Source: Telopea speciosissima (Eukaryota > Streptophyta > Magnoliopsida > Proteales > Proteaceae). Taken from it: 64,000 nt of DNA. The notes below the pieces were generated by a model that saw nothing but the letters and a program-made list of their open reading frames with translations, made no database searches and had not been told where the DNA came from. The stretch lies in the NCBI RefSeq assembly GCF_018873765.1, contig NC_057926.1, positions 53,147,378 to 53,211,377 of the forward strand, in the 5' to 3' direction. Shown one piece after another: positions 1-13,479 of the stretch (its first letter is position 1; each line of letters begins with the position of its first letter). Made by a program: the position numbers and the translations under genes.

Positions 1-1753
1 TAGTTCTTAGATTCTCTAAACTGAAAGAATGAGACCAAATGTAGGTAAAAGTACTAAAATTCCTTAACCAATTTCCAGGCGGAATAAATTTTCCAATACT
101 TATCAGGATTGCAATTATATTGATACGTTTTGAAAATGGGAGATAAAGATCTTTAGGTGAAACAGATTTAGAGGTAATATTGGCCTAGTTCTTGGATTCT
201 CTAGACCGACAAAATGAGACCAAACATAGCCGTAAGTACTAAAATTCCTTGAACCAACATCCGGGCGGAATAAATTTTCTCATACTCATTTATACTGCAA
301 ATTATAATGATACGTTTTCGAAAATAGGAGATAAAAGACTTTAGGTGAAACTGATTTAGAGGTAATATCAGCTCAGTTCTTGGATTCTATGGATCGACAG
401 AATGCGATCAAATATAGCTGAAAGTACTAAAATTCCTTGAGCCAACTTCCAGGTAGATTAACTTTGCACATACTAATCGGGTTCGCTATTATAATAATAT
501 GTTTACGAAAATGGGAGATAGAGATCTGTTGGTGAAATTAATTTAGAGGAAAAATCAGCCCAGTTCATGGATTCTTTGGACCGACAGAATGAGACGCAAT
601 CAAACAAAAAGTACTAAAATTCTTAGGGCCAACTTCCATGGATTCTTTGGACCGACAGAATGAGACTCAATCAAACAAAAAGTACTAAAATTCTTCGGGC
701 CAACTTCCAGGCAGAATAACTTTGCCCATACTCGTCCGCTTAGCCATTATAATATGTATTTTGAAAACGGGAGAAAGATCAGTCGGTAAAACTAATTTTG
801 GGGAAATACGTAAATTAGTACGTAAATTCCTTCAGCAAACTTCCGGGAAAAATAAAGTTGCCCATAACTATCCGATTCACAATTATAATGAAACGTATTT
901 GGAAAAGTAGATAGAGATCTACAGCTGAAACTGATTTCGATACTCCCGACCGACCGAATGAGACACAATTCAGTAGAATGTACAAAAATTCTTACGGCCA
1001 ACATCCAGGAAGAATAACTTAGCCCATACAAGTCCGTTTAGCCATTATAATATGTGTTTCAAAAATGGTAGATAGTGATTTTTGGGTGAAACTAATTTAT
1101 AGGAAATATCTGCCCAGATCTTGGATTATCAGGACCGACAGAATGAGACCCAATGCTGCTGAAGTTACTAAAATACCATTGGCCAACTTCCAGGCAGAAT
1201 AACTTTGCCCATACACATCTGGTTAGCCATTATAAAAATACGTTACGGAAAAAGGAGAAAGAGAACTGTAGCTGAAACTGATTTAGGGGTAATATTGGCC
1301 AAGTCTTGCATTCTCTGAACCGATAGAATGAGACCCAATCTAGCATAAAGTACAAATATTCCTTTAGCCAACTTCCAGGTGGAACTAATTTGCCCATACT
1401 CATCCGATTAACCATTATAATTATATGTTTTCGGAAAATGGAGAAAGAGATCATTAGCTGAAACTGATTTTGAGGAAATCAGTCAAGTTCTTGGAATCTC
1501 TAAACCGACATAATGAAACCAAATCTAGCTAAAATAACTAAAATTCCCTGAACCAACTTCCAGGCGAAATAAATTTTCCCATACTTATCCGGATTGCAAT
1601 TATAATGATACGTTTCGAAAATGGGAGATAAAGATCTTTAGGTGAACCTGATTTAGAGGTAATATTGGCCCAGTTCTTAGATTCTCTGGACTGACAGAAT
1701 GAGACAAAATCTAGCCGAAAGTACTAAAATTCCTTGAACCAACTTCTGGGCGG

Positions 1754-3894
1754 GTTATGGTCAATGAGGAATGGCTTTCAGCCTTCCCTACTTCTCATGC
1801 CAACTTTGACAGCCCAAACATTTCAGACCACTCCCCCATCTCTCTAGCTATTCAGCCCTTCCCTTCCTTTGGCCCCAAATCCTTTAAATACTTCGACATG
1901 TGGGCCTCTCACCCCTCTTTTTTAACCACAGTACTTCATGCTTGGGAAAAACCTATCACTGCTTTCTCTTCCCCCCTCATTGCATTTTCTAGAAAGCTCA
2001 AAAATGTAAAGGCAGCTTTCAAGGATTGGAATTCCAATACTTGTGGAAATATATCTCAACAGGTTTTGGAATGCAAGGATAGACTTGGCTAAATTCAGAT
2101 TCGGCTGCAATCGGATCATTGCAATAGTGCTTTAGCAGATGAAGAAAAGGCTACTTCTCTTGAGCTCTTTTCCTTACATGCTCAAGAAGAGAGCTTTCTG
2201 AAGCAAAATTCTAGAATCAAGTGGCTTGAGCTGGGGGACTTTAATTCTGCTTATTTTCACAGATCTCTGAAGGCTTTGATGCAAACTCCATTATTCATCC
2301 TACAGCCTAGGATGGCTCCATTGTCTGCACTGTTAAAGGTATCACAGTCTTGGCTGTTCAGCATTTCAAGGGCCTCTTCTCCAGCTCTCAGTTGGCCTCA
2401 CCTCCCATCCCGAATGGCCTACTCAACAAATTCATCCCCTCGGCCCTCCATGAATATTTGAGCTCCAATCGTAATGAAGACAAGATTGCGGCTGCCATCC
2501 TCTCTCAAGGTTTCGGGAGCCCCAGGCCCGGATGGCTTCAGTATGGGGTTCTTTTTAGCTTCCTGGGACGTTATCAAGCTGGATCTTATTGCAGCCATTA
2601 TGGCTTCAGTATGGGGTTCTTTTTAGCTTCCTGGGACACTATCAAGCTGGATCTTATTGCAGCCATTTTCAGCTTCTTCTACAACCCTTATCAAGTCAAA
2701 GGTATCCACACTTTTCTCTGCCTCATCCCCAAGAAGAAGGTGCCTCTGCTATGAATGATTTAAGGCTCATTACTCTTTGCAACCTCCTGTACAAATTTAT
2801 TGCCAAGATACTTCCTAGGCGGCTCAAAAGTGTGGTGGATATTCTTGTCAGTGACAAACTGACAACCAATCTGCATTCATCCCTGGAAGACTTATCTCGG
2901 ACAACATCCTTATTTGTCATGACATTGTCAAAGCTTTGAGAGGAAAAATCATTCCCCTGCTATTCTCCTAAAGATTGACATCCACAAAGCCCTTGATTCT
3001 TTAAGGTGGGACTTCATAAGTCAGGTGATGACCAAAATGGGTTTTCCTTGTATCTTTGTCAATTGGATTCAGGCTTGCATCTCTTCCCAAAGTTTTCTGT
3101 GCTTGTTAATGGCAGACCGGCAGGCTACTTCGATGCCTCTGTGGGAATTAGACAAGGCTGCCCTTTGTCCCCTTATTTGTTTACTTTGGCTTTGGAAGCT
3201 CTCTCCAGGGACATCCAAATTTGCACTGAACAACAGCTTATGTACCTATGCCTAAGTATAAAGCTCTCAACCTCTCTAAATTGGCCTTTGGGGATGCCTG
3301 ATGATCTTCTCCCAGGCTTCGTTAGCCTCTCTGGAGTGCATTATGCTTTGCTTGCAGCATTTTCATGAGCTATCGGGCCTGCGCATCAACCCCTCAAAGG
3401 CTCCTTTGCTTCAGAGATCTGGTTTTCAAGAAGGACACCTTCCTATTAAGTATTTGGGTCTTCCTTTGATTCCTGCCAGGCTTTCAGATTATCACTGCAC
3501 TCCTCTACTTGACCTCATTCGGAAAAGGCTGCAATTATGGAAAGGAAGCTTCTTTCATATGCTGGTAGGATGGTTCTTATCAGATCAGTCATGGAATCTT
3601 CGTATATCTGGAATCTATGGGTTGCCTCAAGCTACTACAAAGTCCCTGGAATCCCTTTTACCTTCCATCCCCTGGAAGGGCAAAGATACTTCCAGATTTC
3701 TTCACCGCCTTCCCTGGGCTGCTATGTGTCTACCGAAGAATGAAATAGGCTTGGGCAACAGAAAAATCAAAGAAGTAAACTTGGCTAGTATCTTGAAGTT
3801 AATCTGGAAGATTGCTTCCAAGCAAAAGCGCATCAAGGTTGACAGGATATACTCAGGGCCCCTGTGGCATGATTCCATTTAGACGACTTCCCTG
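1754..3894 (+). mobile_element. L1-type LINE fragment, copy 1, inside satellite
   Basis: A 5'- and 3'-truncated non-LTR retrotransposon of the plant L1 type. Pieces of the second ORF are visible in order: the end of the endonuclease ('ISDHSPISLAI'), the linker ('SFKYFDMWASHP'), the reverse transcriptase ('LCNLLYKFIAKIL', 'GIRQGCPLSPYLF', a ruined FADD-type site near 3290-3305, 'LSGLRINPSKA', 'KYLGLPLIPARLS') and the start of the C-terminal part ('GKDTSRFL'). It is spread over several frames with many stops. The zinc-binding and RNase H parts and any poly(A) tail are absent, so the right end is not a natural LINE 3' end. A 68-bp direct duplication lies at about 2533-2668 and is missing from copy 2. 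Forward satellite abuts the left end and reverse satellite the right end. Confidence 0.9.
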
Positions 3895-4460
3895 TCAGTT
3901 TCACCTAAAGATATTTATATCCCATTTTAAAAACGTATCATTATAATTGCGATCCGGATAAGTATGGGAAAATTTATTCCGCTTGGAAGTTGGTTCAAGG
4001 AAATTTAGTACTTTCAGCTAGATTTAGTCTCATTCTGTCGGTTTAGAGAATCCAATAACTAACTGATTTCCTCTAAATCAGTTTCAGCTACAGATCTCTC
4101 TCCTTTTTCCGAAAACATATAATTATAATGGCGATCGGGACGAGTATGGACAATTAATTTCACCTGGAAGTGGGTTAAAGAAATATTTGTACTTTATGCT
4201 ATTGGGTCTCCTTCAATCAGTCCAAAGAATCCAAGACCTGGGCCGATATTTCCTAAAAATCAGTTTCAGCTACAGATCTCTATCTTCTTTTTCCGATGCG
4301 TATCATTGTAATGGCTAACCGGACGTGTATGGACAAAGTTATTCTGCATGGAAGTGGGCCAATAGAATTTTAGTTATTTTAGCTAGAGTGGGACTCATGC
4401 GTTCGGTCCAGATAATCCAAGATTTGGGCCGATATTTCCTATAAATTATTTTCACCTACA

Positions 4461-4580
4461 AATCACTATCCTCCATTTTTTAAACACACTATAACGGCTA
4501 ACATCCGGGCAGAATAACTTAGCCCATACTCGTCCGGCTAGCCATTATAATGTGTTTAAAAAATGGGGGATAGTGATTCG
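4461..4580. repeat. Inversion centre 1 of satellite
   Basis: The two arms, 'aatcactatc...cca' followed by 'tttaaacacac' on the left and its complement on the right, flank a short non-palindromic core. Satellite is in reverse orientation to the left and forward to the right. Confidence 0.8.
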
Positions 4581-7500
4581 TAGGTGAAACAAATCTATAG
4601 GAAATATCGGCCCGAATCTTGGATTATCTGGACCGAACGAATGAGTCTCAATCAAGCTAAAATAGCTAAAATTCCATTGGCCAACTTCCAAGCGGAAAAA
4701 CTATGTCCATACATGTCCAATTAACCATTATAATGATACGCATCGGAAAAAGAAGATAGAGATCTGTAGCTGAAACTGATTTTGAGGAAATATCGGCCCA
4801 GGTCTTAGATTCTTTGGACCGGCAGAATGAGGCCCAATCTAGCATAAAGTATAAATATTCCTTCAGCCAACTTTCAAGTGAAACTAATTTGTCCATACTC
4901 GTCCGGATCGCCATTATAATGATATGTTTTCGGAAAAAGGAGAGAGATCTGTAGCTGAAACTGATTTAGAGGAAATCAGTCAGTTATTGGATTCTCCAAA
5001 CCGACAGAATGAGACCAAATCTAGCCAAAAGTACTAAAGTTCCTTGAACCAACTTCCAAGTGAAATAAATTTTCCCATACTTATCCGGGTCGCAATTATA
5101 ATGATACATTTTGAAAATGGGAGATAAATATCTTTAGGTGAAACTGATTTAGAGGAAATACTGGCCCAGTTCATAGATTCTCTAGACTGACAGAATGAGA
5201 CCAAATCTAGCCGAAAGTACTAGAATTCCCTTAACCAACTTCCGGGCGGAATAAATTTTCTCATATTCATCCGTATTGCAATTATAAGGATACGTTTTCG
5301 AAAATAGGAGATAAAAATCTTTAGGGGAAACTGATTTAGAGGTAATATCGGCCCAGTTATTGGATTCTCTAGACCGACAGAATGAGGCCAAATCGAGCTG
5401 AAAGTAATAAATTCCTTGAGCCAACTTCCCCGCAGATTAACTTTGCACATGCTTTTCGGGTTTGCTATTATAATTATGTGTTTACAAAAATGGGAGATAG
5501 AGATCTGTTGGTGAAACTAATTTAGAGGAAATATCGGCCTCTTGGATTCTCTGGACCAATAGAATGAGACCCAATCATTCAAAAAGTACTTAAATTCTTA
5601 GGGCCAACTTCCGGGCGGAATAACTTTGCCATACTCGTCCGGTTGGCCATTATAATATGTATTTTGAAAAAAGGAGAAAGATCAGTAGGTAACACCACTA
5701 AATTAGAGGAAATATCGCCCAAGTTCTTGGACACTCGGGACAGAAAGAATGAGACCCAATCCAGCATAAAATACATAAATTCCATGAGTAAACTACCAAG
5801 CAGAATAAAAGTATCCCATAATCGTCTGGTTCGCAATTATAATGATATGTATTTGGAAAAGGAGATAGAGATCTGAAGGTGAAACTGATTTAGAGGTAAT
5901 ATCAACCCAGCTCTTGGATACTCCCGACCAACAGAATAAGACCCTATTCAGTAGAATGCACTAAAATTCTTACGGCCAACATCCGGGAAGAATAACTTAG
6001 CCCATACTCATCTGGTTAGCCATTATAATATGTGTTACAAAAATGGAAGATAGTGATTTGTAGGTGAAACTAATTTATAGGAAATATTGGCCCAGATCTT
6101 GGATTATCTAGATCGATAGAATGAGACCCAATCCAGTTGAAATTACTAAAATTCCATTGGCCAACTTCCAGGCGGAATAACTTTATCCATACACGTCCGG
6201 TTAGCCATTATAATGATACGCATCTAAAAAAGGAGCTAGAGACCTGTAGCTGAAACTGACTTAGAGGAAATATCGGCCTAGGTCTTGAATTCTCTGGACA
6301 AACAGAATGAGACCCAATATAGCAAAAAGTACAAATATTCCTTTAGCCAACTACCAGGTGGAATTAATTTGCCCATACTCATCCAGTTTGCCATTATACA
6401 GATATGTTTTCCGAAAAAGGAGAAAAAGATTTGTAGCTGAAACTGCTTAAGAGGAAATCAGTCTAGTTCTTAGATTCTTTAAACTGAAAGAATGAGACTA
6501 AATCTAGCAAAAAGTACTAAAATTCCTTGACCAATTTCCAGGCCGAACAAATTTTCCCATACTTATCAGGATTGCAATTATAATGACACGTTTTGAAAAT
6601 GAGGATAATGATACGTATTGAAAATGGGGGATAAAGATCTTTAGGTGAAACAGATTTAGAAGTAATATTGGCCTAGTTCTTAGATGCTCTAGACTGACAG
6701 AATGAGACCAAATATAGCCGAAAGTACTAAAATTCCTTGAACCAACTTCCCGGCGGAATAAATTTTATCATACTCATCTATACTGCAATTATAATGATAT
6801 GTTTTCGAAAATAGGAGATAAAAGACTTTAGGTGAAACTGATTTACAGGTAATATCGGCTCAGTTCTTGGATTTTCTGGACCGACAGAATGAGACCAAAT
6901 ATAGCTGAAAGTACTAAAATTCCTTGAGCCAACTTCCGGGCAGATTAACTTTGCACATACTGATCGGGTTCGCTATTATAATAATATGTTTACGAAAATG
7001 GGAGATAGAGATCTGTTGGTGAAACTAATTTAGAGGGAAAATCAGCCCAGTTCTTGGATTCTTTGGACCGACAGAATGAGACGCAATCAAACAAAAAGTA
7101 CTAAAATTCTTAGGGCCAACTTCCGGACGGAATAACTTTGCCCATACTCGTCCGGTTAGCCATAATAATATGTATTTTGAAAATGGGAGAAAGATCCGTC
7201 GGTAAAACTAATTTTCGGGAAATACATAAATTAATACGTAAATTCCTTGAGCAAACTCCCGGGCAGAATAAAGTTGCCCATAATTATCCGGTTCGCAATT
7301 ATAATGAAATGTATTTGGAAAAGGAGATAGAGATCTGTAGCTGAAACTGATTTAGAGGTAATATCAGCCCAGCTCTTGGATACTCCCGACCGACAGAATG
7401 AGACACAATCCAGTAGAATGTACAAAAATTCTTACAGCCAACATCAAGGAAGAATAACTTAGCCCATACACGTACGTTTAACCATTATAATATGTGTTTC

Positions 7501-8200
7501 AAAAATGGGAGATAGTGATTTGTGGGTGAAACTAATTTATAGGAAATATCGGCCCATATCTTGGATTATTAGGACCGACAGAATTAGACCTAATCCAGCT
7601 AAAGTTACTAAAATAACATTGGCCAACTTCCAGGCAGAATAACTTTGCCCATATACATCCGGTTAGCCATTATAATGATACGTTTCGGAAAAAGGAGAAA
7701 GAGAACTGTAACTGAAACTGAAACTGATTTAGGGGAAATATCGGCCCAAGTCTTGCATTCTCTGAACCGATATAATGAGACCAAATCTAGCATAAAGTAC
7801 AAATATTCCTTTAGCCAACTTCCAGGCGGAACTAATTTGCCCATACTCATCCGATTCGCCATTATAATTATATGTTTTCGTAAAAAGGAGATAGAGATCT
7901 GTAGCTGAAATTGATTTTGAGGAAATCAGTCCAGTTCTTGGAATCTTTAAACCGACAGAATGAAACCAAATCTAGCTAAAATAACTAAAATTCCCTAAAC
8001 CAACTTCCAGGCGGAATAAATTTTCCCACACTTATCTGAATTGCAATTATAATGATACGTTTCGAAAATGAGAGATAAATATCTTTCAGTGAAACTGATT
8101 TAGAGGTAATATTGGCCCAGTTCTTGGATTCTCTAGACTGACAGAATGAGACCAAATCTAGTCGAAAGTACTAAAATTCCTTGAACCAACTTCTGGGCGG

Positions 8201-10360
8201 GTTATGGTCAATGACGAATGGCTTTCAGCCTTCGAAACATGACAGGGTTATGGTCAATGAGGAATGGCTTTCAGCCATCACTTCTTCTCATGCCAACTTT
8301 GACAGCCTAGACATTTCAGACCACTCCCCCATCTCTCTAGCTATTCAGCCCTTCCCTTCCTTTGGCCTCAAACCCTTTAAATACTTCGACATGTGGGCCT
8401 CCCACCCCTTTTTTTTAACCACAGTCCTTTAGGCTTGGGAAACACCTGTCACTGCTTTCTCTTCCTCCCTCATTGCATTTTCTAGAAAGCTCAAAACTGT
8501 CAAGGCAGCTTCCAAGGATTGGAATTCCAATACTTTTGGGAACATATCTCAACCGGTTTTGGAATGCAATGACAGACTTGGCTCAATTCAGATTCAGCCG
8601 CAATCGGATCATTGCAATGATGCTTTAGCAGATGAAGAAAAGGCTACTTCTCTTGAGCTCTCTTCCTTACTTGCTCGAGAAGAGAGCTTTCTGAAGCAAA
8701 AATCTAGAATCAAGTGACTTGAGCTAGGGGACTCTAATTCTGCTTATTTCACAGATCTCTAAAGGACAATGTTAATGCAAACTCCATTGTTCATCTTACA
8801 GCCTAGGATGGTTCTATTGTCTCCACTGTTAAAGGTATCAAAGACTTAGCTGTTCAGCATTTCAAGGGCCTCTTCACCAGCTCTCAGTAGGTCTCCCCTC
8901 CCATCCCGAATGGCCTACTCAACAAATTCATCCCCTCGGCCCTCCATGACTCTTTGAGCTCCATTCCTAATGAAGATGAATTTGCGGCTGCCATCCTCTC
9001 TCAAGGTTTCGGGAGCTCGAGGCACGGATGGCTTCAATATCGGGTTCTTTTTAGCTGCCAATGACACTATCAAGCTGGATCTTATTGCTGCTATTGTCAG
9101 CTCCTTCTACAACCCTTATTAGGTCAAAGGTATCCACAATTTTCTCTACCTCATCCACAAGAAGGACAGTGCTTCTGGTATGAATGATTTCAGGCCCATT
9201 GCTCTTTGCAACCTCCTGTACAAATTTATTGCCAAGATCCTTGCTAAGTGGCTCAAAAGTTTGGTGGATATTCTTGTCAGTGACAACCAATCTGCTTTCA
9301 TCCCTGGAAGACATATCTCGGACAACATCCTTATTTGTCATGACATTGTCAGAGCTTTGAAAGGAAAAATCATTCCCCTGCTATTCTCCTGAAGATTGAC
9401 ATCCACAAAGACTTTGATTCTTTAAGGTGGGACTTCATAAGTCCAGGGATGACCAAGATCGGATTTCCTTGTATCTTTGTCAATTGGATTCAGGCTTGCA
9501 TCTCTTCCCCAAAGTATTCTATGCTTGTTAATGGCAGCCCGGCAGGCCACTTCGATGCCTCTGTGGGAATTAGAATAGACTGCCCTTCATCCCCTTATTT
9601 GTCTACTTTGGCTTTGGAAGCTCTGTCCAGGGACATCCAAATTTGCACTGAACAACAGCTTATTGTCCCTTTGCCTAAGTGTATAGCTCTCAACCTCTCT
9701 CATTTGGACCTTGCGGATGACCTGATGATCTTCTCCAAGGCTTCGTTAGCCTCTCTGGAGTCCATTATGCTCATTGCTTGCAGCACTTTTACGAGCTATC
9801 GGGCTTGCGCATCAACCCCTCAAAGTCCCTAATTTTCTTTGCGGGGGATTCGGAGCTGGACAAGGCTCCTTTGCTTCAGAGATCTGGTTTTCAAGAAGGT
9901 CACCTTCCTGTTAAGTATTTGGGTCTTCCTTTGATCCCTGCCAGGCTTTCAGCTCATTACTGCACTCCTATGCTTGACCTCATTCGGAAAAGGCTGCAAT
10001 TATGGAAAGGTAAGCTTCTTTCATATGCCGGAAGGCTAGTTCTTATCTAATCAGTCCTGGAATCTACGTATATCTAGAATATATGGGTTGCCTCCAGCTG
10101 CTATAAAATCCTTGGAATCCCTTTTAGCTTCCATCCTCTTGAAGGGCAAAGATACTTCCAGATTTCTTCATCCCCTTCCCTAGGCTGTTGTGTGTCTGTC
10201 GAAGACTGAAGGAGGCTTGGGAATCAGAAAAATCAAAGAAGTGAACTTCGCCGGTATCTTGAAGTTAATGTAGAAGATTGCTTCAAAGCAAATGAGCATC
10301 TGCGTTGACTGGATATACTCAGGGCCCCTTCGGCATGATTCCATTTGGACGGCTTCCCTG
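8201..10360 (+). mobile_element. L1-type LINE fragment, copy 2, inside satellite
   Basis: Second copy of the same truncated L1 fragment, with the same left junction (after 'cttctgggcgg') and right junction (before 'tcagtttcacc') as copy 1. It therefore arose by duplication of the satellite unit and not by a new insertion. It keeps motifs that are worse in copy 1: 'IPGRHISDNIL', 'LADDLMIFSKAS' (the reverse transcriptase catalytic loop), 'LSGLRINPSKS' and 'IFFAGDSE'. A short repeat of the left edge (the phrase 'gttatggtcaatga' at 8201 and again near 8246) is special to this copy. Stops and frameshifts still rule out a working enzyme. The 68-bp internal duplication of copy 1 is absent. Confidence 0.9.
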
Positions 10361-10925
10361 TCAGTTTCACCTAAAAATATTTATCTCCCGTTTCAAAACG
10401 TATCATTATAATTGCAATCCGGATAAGTCTGGGAAAATTTATTCCGCTTGGAAGTTGGTTCAAGGAATTTTAGTACATTCAGCTTGATTTGGTCTCATTC
10501 TGTCGGTTTAGAGAATCCAACAACTAACTGATTTCCTCTAAATCAGTTTCAAATACAGATCTCTCTCCTTTTTCCGAAAACATATAATTATAAAGGCGAT
10601 CCGGACGAGTATGGACAAATTAATTTCTCCTGGAAATTGGCTAAAGGAATATTTGTACTTTTTGCTACTGGGTCTCATTGTGTCGAAGTAAAGAATCCAA
10701 GACCTGGGCCGATATTTCCTAAAAATCAGTTTCAGCTTCAGATCTCTATTTTCTTTTTCCGATGCGTATCATTATAATGGCTAACCGGACGTATACGGAC
10801 AAAGTTATTCCGCTAGGAAGTTGGCCAATGGAATTTTAGTTATTTTAGCTGGATTGGGACTCATTCTTTCGGTCCTGATAATCCAATATTTGGGCCGATA
10901 TTTCCTATAAATTAGTTTCACCTAC

Positions 10926-11048
10926 AAATCACTATCCCCCATTTTTTTAAACACATTATAATGGCCAAACCGGACGAGTATGGGCTAAGTTATTCTGCCC
11001 GAATGTTAGCCATTATAATGTGTTTCAAAAAATGAGGGATAGTGATTT
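10926..11048. repeat. Inversion centre 2 of satellite
   Basis: Same palindromic switch as at 4461-4580: arms reading 'aatcactatccccca' and its complement around a core containing 'gggctaagttattctgcccg'. Satellite orientation flips from reverse to forward here. Confidence 0.8.
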
Positions 11049-12257
11049 GTAGATGAAACTAATTTATACGATATATCGGCCCAGATCTTGGAGTACCTGA
11101 ACCGAAAGAATGAGTCCCAATCCAGCTAAAATAACTAAAATTCCATTGGCCAACTTCCAAGCGGAATAACTTTGTCCATACACGTCCGGTTAGCCATTAT
11201 AATGATACGGATCGGAAAAAGAAGATAGAAATGTGTAGCTGAAACTGATTTTGAGGAAATATCGGCACACATCTTGGATTCTATGGACCGACAGCAAGAG
11301 ACCCAATCTAGCAAAAAGTACAAATATTCCTTTAGCCAACTTCCAGGTGAAATTAATTTGTCCATACTCGTCCGGATTGCCAATATAATGATATGTTTTC
11401 GGAAAAAGAAGAGATCTGAAGCTGAAACGGATTTAGAGAAAATCAGTCAGTTAATGGATTCTCTAAGCCGACAGAATGAGACCAAATCTAGCTGAAAGTA
11501 CTAAAATTCCTTGAACCAACTTCCATACGGAATAAATTTTCCCATACTTATCCGGATCGCAATTATAATGATACGTTTTGAAAATGGGAGATAAATATCT
11601 TCAGGTGAAACTGATTTAAAGGAAATACTGGCCAAGTTCTTAGATTCTCTAGACTGACAGAATGAGACCAAATCTGGCCGAAAGTACAACAATTCCTTTA
11701 CCCAACTTCCGGGTGGAATAAATTTTCTCATACTCATCTCTAATGCAATTATAATGATACGTTTTCGAAAATAAGAGATAAAAAACTTAAGGTGAAACTG
11801 ATTTAGAGGTAATATCGGCCCAGTTCTTGGATTCTCTTAACCGACAGAATGAAGCCAAATCTAGCTGAAAGTAATAAATTCCTTGAGCCGACTACCGGGC
11901 AGATTAACTTTGCACATGCTTGTCGAGTTCGCTATTATAATTAAGTGTTTACAAAAATGTGAGATAGAGATATGTTGGTGCAACTAATTTAGAGGAAATA
12001 TCGGCCTCTTGGATTCTCTGGACCAACAGAATAAGACCTAATCAATCAAAAAGTACTTAAATTCTTAGGGCCAACTTCCGGGCGGAATAACTTTGCAATA
12101 CTCGTCCGATTGGCCATTATAATATGTACTTTGAAAATAGGAGAAAGATCAGTAGGTAACACCACTAATTTAGAGGAAATATCGCCTATGTTTTTGGACT
12201 CTAGGGACTGAAAGAAGGAGACCCAATCCAGCATAAAGTACATAAATTCCTTGAGCA

Positions 12258-12792
12258 AGCAAAGAAGTGCAGTGATGAGTGAAAGCCTAGCAGGATCAAA
12301 GGAAGACCCAAATACTTAACAGAAACTTCATGAAAACCAAATCTCTGAAGCAAAGGAGCCTCGCAGCTCAGTAATCCCCGCAAAGAAAATGAGGGACTTT
12401 GAGGGGTTGACCTGCTCGGAAAAGGCTGCAGTTATGGAAAGGCAAGCTTCTCCCATATGCTGGTAGGCTGATTCTTATTAGATTAGACTTGGAATCTTCG
12501 TATATCTCGAATCTATGGGTTTCCTCAAGCTACTGTAAAGTCCTTGGAATCCCTTTTAGCTTCCATCCTCTGGAAGGGCAAAGATACTTCCAGATTTCTT
12601 CAACCCCTTCCCTGGGCTATTGTATGTCTGCCGAAGAATGAAGGAGGCTTGGGTATCAGAAGAATCGAAGAAGTGAACTTGGCCGGTATCTTGAAGTTAA
12701 TCTGGAAGATTGCTTCAAAGCAAAAGAGCATCTGGGTTAACTGGAGATACTCAGGGCCTTCTCGGCATGATTCCACTTGGACGGCTTCCCGA
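12258..12792. mobile_element. Rearranged LINE fragment, copy 3 (inverted + direct piece)
   Basis: A shortened derivative of the LINE fragment. The first ~150 bp (12258-12407) are in reverse orientation and encode on the minus strand the piece around 'VKYLGLPLIL' and 'RFGFHE'. The rest (12408-12792) is on the plus strand and continues with 'GKDTSRFLQPLP', 'LPKNEGGLGIRRI' and 'ILKLIWKIAS'. The join 'ggttgacc' matches the 'cttgacctcattcgg' phrase in copy 2, which suggests a microhomology-mediated inversion. The right junction with reverse satellite is the same as in copies 1 and 2. Confidence 0.85.
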
Positions 12793-13358
12793 TCAATTTC
12801 ACCTAAGGATATTTCTCTCCCATTTTCAAAACGTAGCATTATAATTGCGATCCGGATAAGTATGAGAAAATTTATTCCGTTTGTAAATTGGTTCAAGGAA
12901 TTTTAGTACTTTCAGCTAGATTTGGTCTCATTCTGTCGGTTTAGAGAATCCAATAACTAACCGATTTCCTCTAAATCAGTTTCAGCTACAGATCTCTCTC
13001 CTTTTTCCGAAAACATATCATTATAATGGCAATCCGGACGAGTATGGACAAATTAATTTTGCTTGGAAGTTGGCTAACGGAATATTTGTACTTTATGCTA
13101 TCGGGTCTCATTCTGTCGGTCCAAAGAATCCAAAACCTGGGCCGACATTTCCTAAAAATTAGTTTCAGCTACAGATCTCTATCTTTTCTTTCCGATGCGT
13201 ATCATTATAATGGCTAACCGGACGTGTATTGACAAAGTTATTCCGCTAGGAAGTTGGCCAATGGAATTTTAGTTATTTTAGCTGGATTGGGACTCATTCT
13301 TTCGGTCATGATAATCCAATATTTGGGCCGATATTTCCTATAAATTAGTTTCACCTAC

Positions 13359-13479
13359 AAATCACTATCCCCCATTTTTTTAAACACATTATAATGGCCA
13401 ACCGGACGAGTATGGGCTAAGTTATTCTGCCCGAATGTTAGCCATTATAATGTGTTTCAAAAAATGAGGGATAGTGATT
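13359..13479. repeat. Inversion centre 3 of satellite
   Basis: Third copy of the palindromic switch, nearly identical to the one at 10926-11048 and one ~2.43-kb unit further on. Confidence 0.8.

Noticed and set aside
8201-10360. LINE copy 2 as a working retrotransposon
   Set aside because: Truncated at both ends, several stops, no RNase H part and no poly(A) tail.
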